Shown piece after piece: positions 37,425 through 48,993 of a DNA stretch of 64,000 bases; the first letter of the stretch is position 1, and every line of letters starts with the position of its first letter. This DNA is from Epiperipatus broadwayi (taxonomy: Eukaryota; Onychophora; Udeonychophora; Euonychophora; Peripatidae): contig JAQFVV010012575.1 of the NCBI GenBank assembly GCA_028023455.1, forward strand, positions 1,112,517-1,176,516, given 5' to 3'. Both the position numbers and the translations under genes were made by a program. The notes under the pieces are model-generated. The model saw only the letters and a program-made list of their open reading frames with translations. It was not told the origin of the DNA and ran no database searches.

Positions 37425-37550
37425 TCTGTCAAGCGTTGTTAGCCGAGAGGTCATCGCAGCCGCCTTGCAAGCAAGTAGTTGGTTGCAGACGGTTGTGGGT
37501 TCGCGTCCCGGCGATGCTATGACATATGAAAAAAAAAAGGAAAAAAAATG
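37425..37550 (+). mobile_element. tRNA-derived SINE, copy 1 (TGC anticodon position)
   Basis: After TCTGTCAA the sequence 37433-37517 folds as a tRNA: acceptor GCGTTGT pairing with GCGATGC by Watson-Crick and G-U pairs, an A box (TAGCCGAGAGG), an anticodon loop CTTGCAA with TGC at the anticodon place, a long variable region, and a B box (GGTTCGCGTCC). The tail TATGACATATG followed by an A-run is shared with the other copies. Long poly-A and multiple related copies argue for a SINE and against a working tRNA gene. Confidence 0.8.
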
Positions 37551-37944
37551 CTAAAAATTAAAAAATTAACTTTCTAATTTGTAGAATCATATTTAGAAAC
37601 AGTATCAATATCAATTGATTGTCAGATTATTTATAACTAACATTCACTTTCTGATATCAATGCCGATTTCCCTTGAAATCGATTGGCATTAATACAAGAA
37701 AGTGGACGTCAGTTGTAAATTAATTAACAAATAGACTGGCATTGATACAATTTCTAAATACGATTTCCCATGCTTTTATTGTGACAAACTGAGGAAAATT
37801 ATATTTTACTTTTTAGTACTTTATAAAAGCATTTATTTTTTTTATTTTTTATTTTTAAAAAAAAATTTGTTTCTACTTTTTAGAAATAAAAAAAGTTTAG
37901 TTGACAATTTAATAAATAAAAATACTATAAGGAGTACTAAAATA

Positions 37945-38245
37945 ATGAGCGTTAATAGCTCTAACAAGCTTTATAGATAAATGCCACAAGAGAAAGCATG
38001 TAAAAATCTCTATCTAGAAATTCAGTTTCTAGCTATTGGCATTTCTCAGTGAGGCACTAGGATATTTCAAACACTAGATTCAAAATACCAACTCAAAGTC
38101 AGTACTTATCTGATAGTTAACTTTTAAATAGAAAATCTGAAATTTTCAGACACATATATGTCTTCAAATCCAGCTATCTAACTAAAATAGCTATATGAGA
38201 CTGAGAAATCTTCAGCTACACCATATATTAATAATCTTAGTAGAG
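37945..38245 (+). mobile_element. Hairpin element, family 1, partial
   Basis: Direct-orientation match to 14900-15175: ATAATGAGC, AATAGCTC.AACAAGC, GTGAGGCACTAG, CTGATAGTTAACT.TTAA, AATCTGAAATTTTCAGACA and CTTCAAATCCAGCTA in the same order. The complementary arm is missing, so only one half is present. Confidence 0.6.
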
Positions 38246-38799
38246 TACTGATAAAATATATAATTAAACATTTAAATTTTTTATTTGCCAATACAAAAAC
38301 ATGCAATGTCATTAGAAATGCATATGCAAAGTTTCAACTAAATCAGAAATTGAGAGTTGGATGAAAGTAGACAAAAAATAGCAACAATAACAAAAGCAGA
38401 ATAAATTAAATAAAATCACATGAAAACCATACTGAAATTGATGTATTAATTTTTGAGTTATAAAAATGTAAACATACAGACCATTTTATTTTAACTTTGT
38501 GATATATATATATTGTAATTATAAAAAAAAAAAAGCAGGAGAGTCGAATTACGAATGTCAAAATATCTATAGAGAAGGAGTTTTCTCAGGCTTTTTTATA
38601 ACTAGATAAAATAAATGTTACAAATAAAATAAGTCATAAATAAACCTTTAATTGATATAGCTGCAATATGCTTTTATGATTCTTATTCTAAAACATAACC
38701 AATAAATACATTTTATTTGATCTTTATATATTTTCATTTACTTCTGTTTCTAATCACGACTCAATCCTTTTTTCTTTTCAAAAATATACAGTGCATATA

Positions 38800-39080
38800 G
38801 CCATATAATTGTATAATTAAAACCACTTCTTTTCTTTTCAAAAACTTTATTTGATATATATATATATCCACTTATTTCCAACGTTTCGACTATCTTTACT
38901 CTACAGTCATTTATTATTATGTGAAGTTTGTTTATAATGTAATATGTTTTTTCTAGATCCTTGAAAATGACTATAGAGTAAAGATAGTCGAAACGTTGGA
39001 AATAAGTGGATATATATATACATCAAATAAAGTTTTTGAAAAGAAAAGAAGTGGTTTTAATTATAGAATTATATGTTTAT
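38800..39080. repeat. Palindrome with outer arms of about 110 bases and hammerhead-like core halves
   Basis: 38800-38910 is almost the exact reverse complement of 38967-39080. The right arm (+) contains GACTAT (38969-38974), AGAGTAAAG, ATAGTC and then GAAACGTTGG. This is stem II plus the GAAAC element of a hammerhead motif; the CTGATGA half is reduced to ATGA. AATAAA follows. Read from the minus strand, the left arm has the same. Confidence 0.78.
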
Positions 39081-40274
39081 ATATTTTATAATACAATCTA
39101 ATTTCATCAGTTTTTATTCCAGTGAATTTCTTTCTTGCAAAATTTTGTACTACTTATTATCACTTTAGCTAAGTACACTTATTTTATTGTAATATATAGA
39201 ACATGGATCTCTTCAAGATCTCAAAATTTTTATAAATAATTCTATAAAATACACGTTGCTGTTAACATAATGCCTTCATTGTCAATAATATAAATCATCA
39301 GGACTTTTCCTTTACTGCATGATAAGATGACATAAAATCAAAACAATTTCTGCCAGAAGATTGAAAAATACTATAAGAACAATAAACATAATGTATTAAT
39401 AGGTGAAACACACAGGCTTATTATATACCTGTGTTTATATATGTAATATATAGGGTATATGAGCACAGACTTTCACACGATCCACCACTCTCCACACTAT
39501 CTCATAACACTGATACATTTGAACACATATATGTTGAAAAGATAAATAATCACCAATATATGTATTTCATGCTAAACCATCAATCATCAGTTGGTCCAGA
39601 TTACCACCTCTACACATATATGCTATAAGTGCTCAGATATATATTAAGATAGCCAATCCTCATACTTTAATGGACAGGCTTCAATCTACTTCACACTCCA
39701 ACTCTTCAACCGTCCATCCAATTGAAAATCTGATGATGGAATGCTCAAAGGCCACCCTAAGGCTGAGATTCTTGTCACACCCATGTTGATCTAAGGTCAA
39801 TCTAACCCCTCATGTATTAAAGGAAATATTTCTAAAATATTAATTCTAAATGAATAGTTTTACAGCTACCTTGCTTTGACTACAAAAAGACACAATATAA
39901 TATTATTACACTTAACTATAAACTTTTAAATGATAAAGTACCTGCGGTCCATGATTGCTTTTCTTTAACATCCATATATCTAGTAATAGTATATTATGAA
40001 GAATTCTTATTTTATTATTAATAATAATAACAATATCAACCAATATAATAAATAAATAAACATATCAACTTCATAATGCCCCTTTTTTATGAAAACAGTT
40101 CTCTCAATGATTTTATTTTATAGGGGATTTTAAGATGATGCAGTATTAGATAAAACAATTCCTTTGATGCTTCTATATTCACAGAATTCCTGAAATGATG
40201 CAGTTATTCTAATTTTCTTAAAAGTTGGTGTTCACAATAGGTTGTTTAGTCAAAAATTAACCTTCCTTTGCATT
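39081..40274. other. AT-rich DNA, no supported gene
   Basis: A frame at 39431-39628 and a stretch to about 39800 have somewhat more C and T but no motif. An ATAATA repeat lies at 40018-40030. Confidence 0.4.
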
Positions 40275-40767
40275 AGATATATCAGGGGTATCCAACAAGT
40301 GGATCGTGACCCACCGGTCGATCGCAATGCCATTTTTGATCGATCGCGAGGCCAATCTGGCAAGAGCATTCAGGTAACGAATGAAACAAATTAAGTCAAG
40401 ATTTTCAAGTTTTTTGTTGTTTTTGTTTTAAATTTTTTTTCAATTCTAGTTAGGTGAAGTTGACTAAGCCATATCATTATTGAAAATAATATTTTTAATC
40501 TTGACTTAATGTAGCTAATTTGAATTAATAAATATTGTTAATAATTACTCATGTTGCTTTAATTCCCAAGACATGAGTTTTTTGGCCCGTTAAATAATTG
40601 TTATTTTTTACTAGGTAGATATATAAAAATAGTATGTATTTCATACCTCTCTAGACTACGCCTATGCCAAAAAGTCGATCGAGTATGACAACAAGTCGAT
40701 CGCAACACATTTTAAAAATAAAAAATAGCTCTTATGAACACAAAAGTTGGCCACCCCTGGGATATAT
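40275..40767. mobile_element. Non-autonomous hAT transposon (MITE), 477 bp
   Basis: The element 40283-40759 starts CAGGGGTATCCAAC and ends GTTGGCCACCCCTG, inverted ends of the widespread hAT type. The flanking 8-mers AGATATAT (40275-40282) and GGATATAT (40760-40767) differ at one base, as expected for a hAT duplication. Subterminal GGTCGATCGCAA / GTCGATCGAG strings are also hAT-like. It encodes no transposase, so it would have depended on one supplied in trans. Confidence 0.88.
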
Positions 40768-41306
40768 TATACAAAAAAAAATGTACTATAGTGTCTCCTT
40801 AAACATTTTTGATGACATTTAGTTTTCAAAATCATTCTTTAATTTCAATTAATCTGTGCATTACTTTTTATGATGATGTTTTAGATCATATACCCTTAGC
40901 AAGCCCAAAGGGTATTTTTCCCTTAGGAAAATGCTTTAGAACTTTAGCCTTAAAAGTTGAAAATGATTACTATTAAATATGACTAAATTTATAATACCCA
41001 CATGCACAAAGTTGTTGTCTGGGAAAAGAAGGTTTAGGTAAAAAAAAAAAGTAAGGTTCATAGTTACTGACTTTATTATAAGTTCCTGTTAATGTCAGTA
41101 TTTATGTCATTATTGTTTGTCAACATAATAATATTTCTAATTTTACTCAAAAATATTTTAACTTATTTACCCTTGACATTAATTTCTATTGTATAAACTG
41201 TCATACACATACTATTTGCATGCAAGAATACCCATTTAAAGAAATTACAGTGTTCTTTGTAAATAAAAGTTTGAAATTAAAAAATATTTAACAAATAATT
41301 TAAAAA

Positions 41307-42716
41307 TAAATATTGGTAAATTGGTAGTTTTCTATTCTATCATGTCAGCTGCTTGATGGCATTGGTGCTAAGCAAAAACACATACATATAACACAACCAG
41401 GCCAACCCCATTTTTTGTGAAAGAATATAAAAATCGTACTGGTTAACGTAATTCATTAATTTCCTTAATAACATTTACTGGAATAATTTTACATAAACAT
41501 ACATTATTGCAAATATTCTATTCTAGTAGAATTGCCCATGTGGCAAAATCTTCTTCCCCACCTCCCTGCAAACTTTATAACCACATCGTGGTAGCCAAAA
41601 AAGAATGCTGATAATGCTTTAATTACTGAACTGTCTTTTTACTTTTTCGGGTCATTTTTGAAAAAGATTTAAAAAAATAAGTATTTATTAATTTTACTTA
41701 TTGATTGATTTCTTGCAATAGCTACTTGAAAGATAATGTGTATGGATCTTAATGGCACACCTATTAAGAATGATTAATAATTTCCAACTTGATTGGCTTT
41801 TTAAAATTTTTTTTTATTACGCCATTTTGGTTGGGTATTTTGAGATTAATTAATCAATGGATTTGGTATTTGGACAATTACTTTTGGTTTCCTTTGAATA
41901 GAATTATGAGAATGTTTACACTCATACATCCTTGTTGTTTTTTTGGCCCAAAGGCTTAACGGAATAAATTCTGATTTCCTTCATCAATTTCTGTAATTTA
42001 GTCAAGAAGAATTTGACACTACCAACAAATTTCAAAACCCACTTGAAATCCAAGTCACCCTGAATTGTCAAATCTTAGTCCTGCAATGTAGGTCAGAGGG
42101 CTATTCCTTTTTCACATCTGCAATAATTAAAACTTTATCAATTGACCTACCTTATTGCAAACATTTTATTCCAGTAGAATTACTAAATTCCCCATGCAGG
42201 CCAGCTTCTGTAGATGGCAGTTGAGCATGACTATTTGTGTGAGCTGGTCAAAATCTTGCTTGGACCTCCTCTTTCTGAATTGATTTGAAGGTTCCACATT
42301 GAGTAGGGAAATGTAGCGATGGGTGGATAATTGTTAGGAGGTAATAGTAGGTTGAGTCACTTGTAAGTTAATTCCTTTGATGTGCATATTTAAAGAGTTG
42401 TGGAGAATGAAGTCCAGACCCTCTCACACAATACTGTAGTGAACAGTGAACTGTGAGCATTGGGATGAAGTGCATAACACTAAAACAGGTGGTTGCCACT
42501 AAACAACATTTTTTCTGTGCTTTATAGCATAGAAATGAATACCATCATCTGTAGCCATTTGCTGCCACGTATTAAACGACCGTTTTCTGTGCTTTTTGGT
42601 ATAGATATATAGGCGTAGAAGATGGCAGCCATGTAAATGGCATATTTATGTGCTTTTGCATATAAATTGTACCATCAAGCGGCTGACACAATATAATAGA
42701 AAACTACCTAAATATT
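41307..42716. mobile_element. Second GG-ended DNA transposon, 1.39 kb, exact 8-bp duplication
   Basis: TAAATATT flanks both ends (41307-41314, 42709-42716). The left end has GGTAGTTTTCTATT from 41323 (with an extra GGTAAATT before it). The right end read inward gives GGTAGTTTTCTATTATAT and then GTCAGCCGCTTGATGG. The AGCCGCYTGATGG part of the inverted ends also occurs in the transposon at 12946-14054, so both belong to one superfamily, Merlin-like by end and duplication. Two internal copies of a TATTGCAAAYATT.TATTC.AGTAGAATT string (41510, 42151) are direct repeats. No transposase is seen. Confidence 0.7.
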
Positions 42717-43320
42717 ATATTTCCAGTAAATTCAAACTATACAAACTGTAAATATTAATAGAAATCATCTTTATTTTATTTATTTATTTATTCTTATAAT
42801 AAACAACCTCTTTTTTCAAAATGAAAATGAAATTTTACACTAGAATTTTAAAGCAGTATTCCCTTTAATTTAAAACAGATAGAGTAACACTCACATACAA
42901 TTGAAGTTATATTATTTATTCTAAATCATATTAGTATATTACTTTATTAATTTATTTTGAGATCATTTATCAACATATAAAACATTGCATGTTTTAGAGT
43001 ATATTACCTCTTACTAAATTTTACTATAGTATGCATGTTTAAATGAAAGTCAATGATATATTGCTTTATGACAAATTCAGAATTTGATGCAAAATTTTCA
43101 AAAAGTAATGACATAAGGGACATATTGGAAATTTAAAAAACATTCTTATAAGATAAAGAAATTTTAAATAAAATCTCTGCAGTAAGCTAATAAAAAACTT
43201 AAACTGTACTTATTATTATGTTTAGAATGATTGCCATATATTACATTACATATATCCAAATTTTTGTATTATCAATACATTTTTAATCTTTAGCTCAATC
43301 CTATTGCAATCATATATATA
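42717..43320. other. AT-rich DNA, no gene seen
   Basis: No coding signal. Confidence 0.4.
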
Positions 43321-43920
43321 TATGATAAACAAAACAAGTTATAAATTTTGTAACTTGCTATAGCTTGCATTTTATGTTCACTAGATGGAGCTTTACCAAT
43401 AGCCCACTATCAAGCTTAGTTTACATAAATAAACACACACAGAGAGATAGAATTCAATATCTCTTTCAATTTGTCTCCAACCTTTAAACCATGGTTTCAA
43501 GCTAGTTGGCTCATGTCAGTAAAGGGTAGGAAGACCAGAAACTAGATCTAAACTCCAACTGTACTAAACAACCTTTATGAAACACGTTTCTATCAGTTTG
43601 AAAGCACGAATTTTTCAGATACATAAATATCTTCAAATCCAGTCAAACAAACTAGATAGCTATATGGGTCTGAATTCAGTTCAGTTTTACCATATAGTAA
43701 AAGACTCTGTAATCTATATCAATGCAAAAACCTTCAAGGGTGCATTTATGATAAACAAAACAAGTTATAAATTTTGTAACTTGCTATAGCTTGCATTTTA
43801 TGTTCACTAGATGGAGCTTTACCAATAGCCCACTATCAAGCTTAGTTTACATAAACACTGAGAGAGATAGAATTCAATATCTCTTTCAAATTGTCTCCAA
43901 CCTTTAAACACTAAGTAACT
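43321..43920 (+). repeat. Direct duplication containing family-1 hairpin sequence
   Basis: 43321-43490 and 43750-43915 are near-identical direct copies (from ATGATAAACAAAACAAGTTA through CACTAGATGGAGC to TTGTCTCCAACCTTTAAAC). Between them lies family-1 sequence (AACTAGATCTAAA, CTTCAAATCCAGTCA, ATATGGGTCTGAA). The spacing suggests insertion into, or unequal exchange within, a longer family-1 element. Confidence 0.8.
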
Positions 43921-44790
43921 ATCAATTACTATTAATTGACAATTCCTGAGCAAAACAAGTTTATCTCATAATAGCTTTTACATTGGAGGTCTTTAAAGCA
44001 AAAGGAATCTTCTTTTATTTTAAACCCAAGTTCTTATATGGATTTAAACCCAGAAAGCTATTTATTATAGGTGTGAGAATGTGAAAGAAAAACAACTTTC
44101 TTGTCATTCTGCAAATAATATTTTTTAAAACTTCTCCAGAGAGTTGTATATGTTGAATTAAATATTTATATGTATTTTATTATATAGATAAGAGAAGATA
44201 ATATCCATTAAATAGAAAAAACACTTCAACTTTTGATGTTACTAAGAAACTATCTATTACTATTAATTGACAATTTCTGAGACAAAGCAAGTTTTTTTCA
44301 TACTAGCTCTTTTCGTTGGGGATCTTTAAAGCAAAAGGGGTCCTCCTTTACTTTAAAGCCAAGTTCTTATATGGATTTAAACCCAGAAATCTATTTATTA
44401 TAGGTATGAGAATGTGAAAGAATAACATCTTTCTTGACATTCTGCAAATAATATTTTTTTCTCTTTTCCAGAGAGCTGTATATGTTGAATTAAATATATA
44501 TATACTATTTGCCAAATATCAAAAAAGATATTATTTTTTAACATTCTCACACGTATAATAAATATCTTTCTGGGTTTAAATCCATATAAGAACTTGGGCT
44601 TAAAGTAAAAGAAGACTCCATTGGCTTTAAAGACCCCAACAAAAAAGCTATTGTGAGAAAAACTTGTTTTGCCTCAGGTATTGTCAATTAGTAGTAATTG
44701 ATAGTTTCTTAGTAACATCAAAAATTAAAGTGTTTCTCTATTTAATGGATATTATCTCCTCATATCTATATAATAAAATGCATATGTCTA
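43909..44790. repeat. Three copies of one unit: two direct, one inverted
   Basis: Units at 43909-44220 and 44233-44505 run in parallel (AACTAT..ATTACTATTAATTGACAAT, TTCTTATATGGATTTAAACCCAGAAA, GTGAGAATGTGAAAGAA). 44515-44790 is the inverted copy, so 44170-44790 forms a palindrome with arms of about 275 bases. No ORF. Confidence 0.85.
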
Positions 44791-45597
44791 CATCTATGAT
44801 TAAAAAAGATGTAATAATAAATGCTTGAGAATCAGGTGCATATTTATTAAATTAATTATCATCAGATGCCTGCAAAAATGCAATACTTGTAAAGAATGTT
44901 GAGAATTATATCTTAGATACACACAATCATTTGAAAAGAAGTAATGATTTAGTTTTATTGATTTTAAGGGTCAATTGTATGTTTTTAAAAACATATAACT
45001 AAAATATTTGGAGTGTGAAAATGATGTTGTGGGTGAATAAATATATGCACATTCTAAAAGTACAATGATAAGATGATACCACCAATTAATATGTTTTTTT
45101 TTTACAATTTTGGACATAATATTATAGAGTCCACTATTAGAAAATCACATCGTCATTGGATTTAATATTCTAAATATATGAGCAATTTAAGACTTCTTAT
45201 AAAAATATTTTATAGTAAACTTGAACATGATTTTAGAAGAGGCAGATCCTTTTATGTTATACCAGATGAACTGAAAGGAATGCAAATGGTGATTATTTTT
45301 ATTGAGAAGACATCACTAAGGATAGAATACAATGAAGATCTACAATCAAAAAAAAGCTTATCACAAAAGTTAAAAGACAGTTTCACAAAAAATAACAAAT
45401 AAACTTGACAATAGGTTAGCAATTCTATACTGGGGTATATTTAGGATTTACAAATTGATTGCATCTCTAATCTAATATTATTACTATTTTGATTTTCTAA
45501 CTTGTTTTTTTTTTATGGGGAAAAATTTGAGAGATTGTTGCTGATTATATATGTGTTATTTATCACAAATACTGAAATAAACTTAAGAGATTCCTTC
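44791..45597. other. AT-rich DNA with an unassigned 74-codon frame
   Basis: 45178-45402 encodes a Lys/Glu/Ser-rich peptide without a known motif (SNLRLLIKIFYSKLEHD). It may be a scrap of a retroelement, but I cannot place it. Confidence 0.3.
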
Positions 45598-46285
45598 AAC
45601 ATGAAGTGGTGTTAAACCACTGAACATCACATGATCACTTTTTTATGCTAGCACATTACTGTTAATAAAACAGGCAAAACTCTCCATACAGTAGTGCCAC
45701 TCAGTGCTAACCAGAGTAATCAATGGATGCCAGAAGGCATGTGCATAAAATCTCTATCTAGTGCCTACTCATCCAATATCCCCAGACTAGTTTCTGGCTT
45801 GCAGCCTTCATCAGTGAGGAGCTTTGTATCTGAGAGCACTGCACATAGATCCTAGGATCTAATGCAACCCTCCAGCAGCCACCTTTTATCTATACTTAAA
45901 TGTGTGGGTACATTTAAAAAATGTATGACCAAAATGTATGGGTACTGAACTGGGTTCAGACCCATATGACTATATAAGCTATTGAGCTTAGATTGAAAAT
46001 ATTATTGTGTTTTTAATTTTATTCTTATAGTTTTGTAGTTAAGTAGAGATAAAAGGTGGCTGCTGGAGGGTTGCAATAGATCCTAAGATCTAGCTGCAGT
46101 GCTCTCAGATATAAAGCTCTTCACTGATGGCCACAGGCCAGAAACTAGTCTGGGAATATTAGATGAGTAGTCACTAGATAGGGATTTTATGCACAAGCCT
46201 TCTAGCATCCATTGATTACTCTGGTTGGCACTGAATGGCACTACCGTATGGAGAGTTTTGCCTGTTTTAATAACGTGAAGTAGGG
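45598..46285. mobile_element. Hairpin element, family 2, copy A
   Basis: The leader from 45612 (AACATCACATGATCAC) is followed by inverted arms 45660-45900 and 46035-46271. The outer edge of each arm is AACAGGCAAAACTCTCC or its complement, GGAGAGTTTTGCCTGTT. The unpaired centre includes CCCATATGACTATATAAGC. Flanks AACATGAAGTGGTG (45598-45611) and AACGTGAAGTAGGG (46272-46285) match at 11 of 14 positions, an aged target duplication. No ORF. Confidence 0.8.
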
Positions 46286-47400
46286 CAATAATATTTGGAA
46301 ATAATGAAAATGATAAAAAACATTAACTAATATCACAAAGTTGATTAGAATTTTTATTTTGCATAAATATGACATGGAATTCAAATTTAAATGGAATTGA
46401 AATTTTATATTAGATAGCTAAAAATTTTCAAGAAAATTTTCAATTTTATGGTAAGAAGTTAGCTTACAGCTAATGGAGACATTCAAGATATTCACTCAAT
46501 ATTAGTTTGTAAAGCGGCATTTAACTATATTCAGCAAAAAAATTTAACTAATAATATAGGTGCTATAATTCTATGGGTGCTAAACACTATACCTAAAAAT
46601 TGTAATTCCACAATGAATAACAATATAAAAAATAAAATAGATAGTTATTACTTCCATAGAATTTCATTCAATATTTGTTCACTTTAAACAAAAAAAAAAG
46701 AAGAAAAGGAGAAGGAGAAAAAAAAACAGGATAGTTTAAGAGAAATAAAACATAAAAAGTTGAGAGAGAGGAAAAGAAAGAAATAGGATGGGAAAGAGAA
46801 AACAGAGAGAAAACGAGTTTGAAAAAAAAAGTATTAGTAGTTGTTACTATTTACACCTTAAATTTATAATGACTTAATTAATTAAATAAGAAAATATATT
46901 CAGTAAAAAATTAATTTTAATTAACAGTTTGGGTAATTATTTTAGTATCTTATTCTTTTATTAAGACAATTTTTATGTTTATATAAATCCATTTATTTTG
47001 AAAATATTCTTTAATAAACAAAATAATATTATTTTAAAAGTTTGTGACATTTTTAATGTATACATAAACGTATATTTTTTTAATAGAAACAAATGCATAT
47101 GAAAATATTAATAAAAAAGAGAGACAAATATTTCATTGTTTTAATTGTTTTGTTAAAGTTTAGCGACTTTTTTCCAATTTTTATTGCTGTAAAAACAATT
47201 TTGATTTATTTAAAAAAAAAGTAATAACCTTTAAAGTTTTTTTTATTTTAAAAATTACAATAGGTTTTTATTTTTAAAAAATGAGAGAGAAAAAGAGAGG
47301 AGCGAGCTTGTAAATGTCATCGCAGAAAGCAAAAGTAGAATTTTGTCCGATTGTAATTAATCTCTGTTTTGTAATATTGTTTCTTTTTTTTTTTTTTGTA
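46286..47400. other. AT-rich DNA, purine-rich from 46690 to 46830
   Basis: A run of A/G-rich sequence (AAAAAGAAGAAAAGGAGAAGG and similar) is the only feature. No coding signal. Confidence 0.4.
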
Positions 47401-47405
47401 AAAAA

Positions 47406-47500
47406 GTTGGTGGCCTAGCGGTTAGCATAGCTGCCTTCCAAGCAGCGCCCGAGTTCGCTTCCCGGTCAACGCATTTGATATATGAAAAAAAAAAAAAATC
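47406..47500 (+). mobile_element. tRNA-derived SINE, copy 2, close to tRNA-Gly (TCC)
   Basis: GTTGGTGG then an A box (TGGCCTAGCGG), anticodon stem-loop GCTGC-CTTCCAA-GCAGC (anticodon TCC), a B box with GTTCGCTTCC and an acceptor end GTCAACGC. The first two acceptor bases are missing or mutated (AA where GC is expected), so the acceptor cannot fully pair. The tail TTGATATATG plus 14 A is that of the SINE family. It lacks the long variable region of copies 1 and 3. Confidence 0.78.
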
Positions 47501-47641
47501 CATTTTAAAAACTATTTTAAATTTTAAATAGAAATATTTCAAATTTATAATATTTGAAAATCATTTTTAATAATTTTTTATATAATTTATTTATAAAAGA
47601 AAGAATACAATAATTTAAATACTTCATCTTAGAATAATTTT

Positions 47642-47781
47642 GTATATCGTCAAAGAAATTTTTTTTTCTCTCTTGTAAAATAGCATCAGCCGGGATGCGA
47701 ACCCGTTAACCCGGGACAACTGCTTGTAAAGCAGCTGTCGCTGACCTCTCGACCACCAATGCTTGACAGTATATCGTCAAA
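47642..47781 (-). mobile_element. tRNA-derived SINE, copy 3, with exact 13-bp target duplication
   Basis: The tRNA-like head (47683-47762, minus strand) has a full 7-bp acceptor (GCATTGG with CTGATGC), a 4-bp D stem GTCG/CGAC, an anticodon arm with loop TTTACAA (anticodon TAC), a long variable arm, and a B box GGTTCGCATCC. The A tail lies to its left. GTATATCGTCAAA at 47642-47654 and 47769-47781 is an exact duplication, which shows LINE-type retroposition and defines the SINE as about 114 bases starting TGTCAAGC. It is too well folded to exclude recent activity. Confidence 0.88.
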
Positions 47782-48044
47782 ATTTAATTTGATTTGCATG
47801 CATGCATCCATTCCTAATAATTAATGGCTAATAAACTCTTTTACAATATTTACTTTATTTACTAGAAATTAAAGTAAAGATATTATATTTTTTTAAAATA
47901 AATTAATAAAGTCTTACGTTAAATAAAATGTTGGTTTTTACAATGACGGTATATTGTTACTCTATATACTCAATTGGTATATGGAATACTAACCAAAAAG
48001 GTTTATTGGATGAGGACAAATGTGCATAGAGTGAAAACAGATGT

Positions 48045-48125
48045 AAGAAGCACTGCTTTACAAGCAGTTGTCCCGGGATAGAGAGTTTGCTTCCCAGCTG
48101 ATGCTATGACACATGGGAAAAAAAG
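48045..48125 (+). mobile_element. tRNA-derived SINE, copy 4, degenerate
   Basis: CACTGCTTTACAAGCAGTTGTCCCGGG matches copy 3 over 25 bases, followed by a weak B box and the shared tail GCTGATGCTATGACACATG with an A-run. The first half of the head is unrecognisable. Confidence 0.75.
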
Positions 48126-48666
48126 ATGAAGAAGATATAACGACACACAAAAACTTAAAGACCAAAGTGAAGAGATGGAATTACAATTAAATATGATAAA
48201 GCTAAATATTGTTATTATAGGTTGATAATATCTGAGTGCAAAATTACAATAAATATTAAAAAGTGTTTGATATTTTCAGTCTCTTCAGATTATTAGTCAA
48301 CAATAATGGATCTAGAACACAGGGGATTACCACAGGCTACTCTGGAAAGTGAAAAAAAAATGGGAAAAGTATATAGCAAAAACAAGTGCAAGAACAACAA
48401 ATTTGAATATTCCTAATAACCACTTCATATGCTCTTATTTTTAATCAGTATTCTTATTCTAATTGAAAATGAACATGGATAGATAGCTCACCAACATACA
48501 TCAGTCAATGTGGTGAGAGCTTTTACCTATCAATTTAAGATCAAAAATACCATAACCTTTCCTCTCAGTTATTTCATAGTTCTTAACTGAAATACCAGTT
48601 GCGTTCTTTTGAAGACAGTGAATAAACCACTTTTTAAAATAGATATGTGTAACAGGACAGATCAGG

Positions 48667-48993
48667 AAACTGTAAAGTCAATAAACATCACATGACTACC
48701 TCCTCTTATGCTTGTGTATAACAGGCAAAACTCACTATATATATTGCCACACACAGCAAGCTAGAGTAATCAATGGATGAGGCTTGTGCATAAAATCTCC
48801 ATCTAGTGCCTACTCAGATCCAAGGCTTCTCACTGACAAAGGCCATAAACCAGAAACTAGTCTGGGGATATTGGATGAGTAGGCACTAGATGGGGATTTT
48901 ATGCACAAGCCTTCTGGTGTCCATTGATTACTCTAGCTTGCTGTGTGTGGCAATACGTATAGTGAGTTTTGCCTGTTTTAAACTGTAAAGTCA
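48667..48993 (+). mobile_element. Hairpin element, family 2, copy B, exact 14-bp duplication
   Basis: The element 48681-48979 (299 bases) is flanked by AAACTGTAAAGTCA at 48667-48680 and 48980-48993 without mismatch. It starts ATAAACATCACATGAC, then TATAACAGGCAAAACTCAC, and ends GTGAGTTTTGCCTGTTT; left and right halves pair as a long hairpin with a short centre. It is the shortest complete member, and so shows the minimal unit: leader plus hairpin. Confidence 0.9.

Noticed and set aside
43321-44790. CRISPR array
   Set aside because: Repeats are long, few, unevenly spaced and partly inverted; the context is eukaryotic.
47406-47472. Functional tRNA-Gly (TCC) gene
   Set aside because: The first acceptor bases cannot pair with the 3' end, and a SINE-type A tail follows directly.
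47683-47762. Functional tRNA-Val gene
   Set aside because: The fold is good, but the long variable arm, shared TATGACATATG-like tail in relatives, adjacent A-run and 13-bp duplication identify a SINE.
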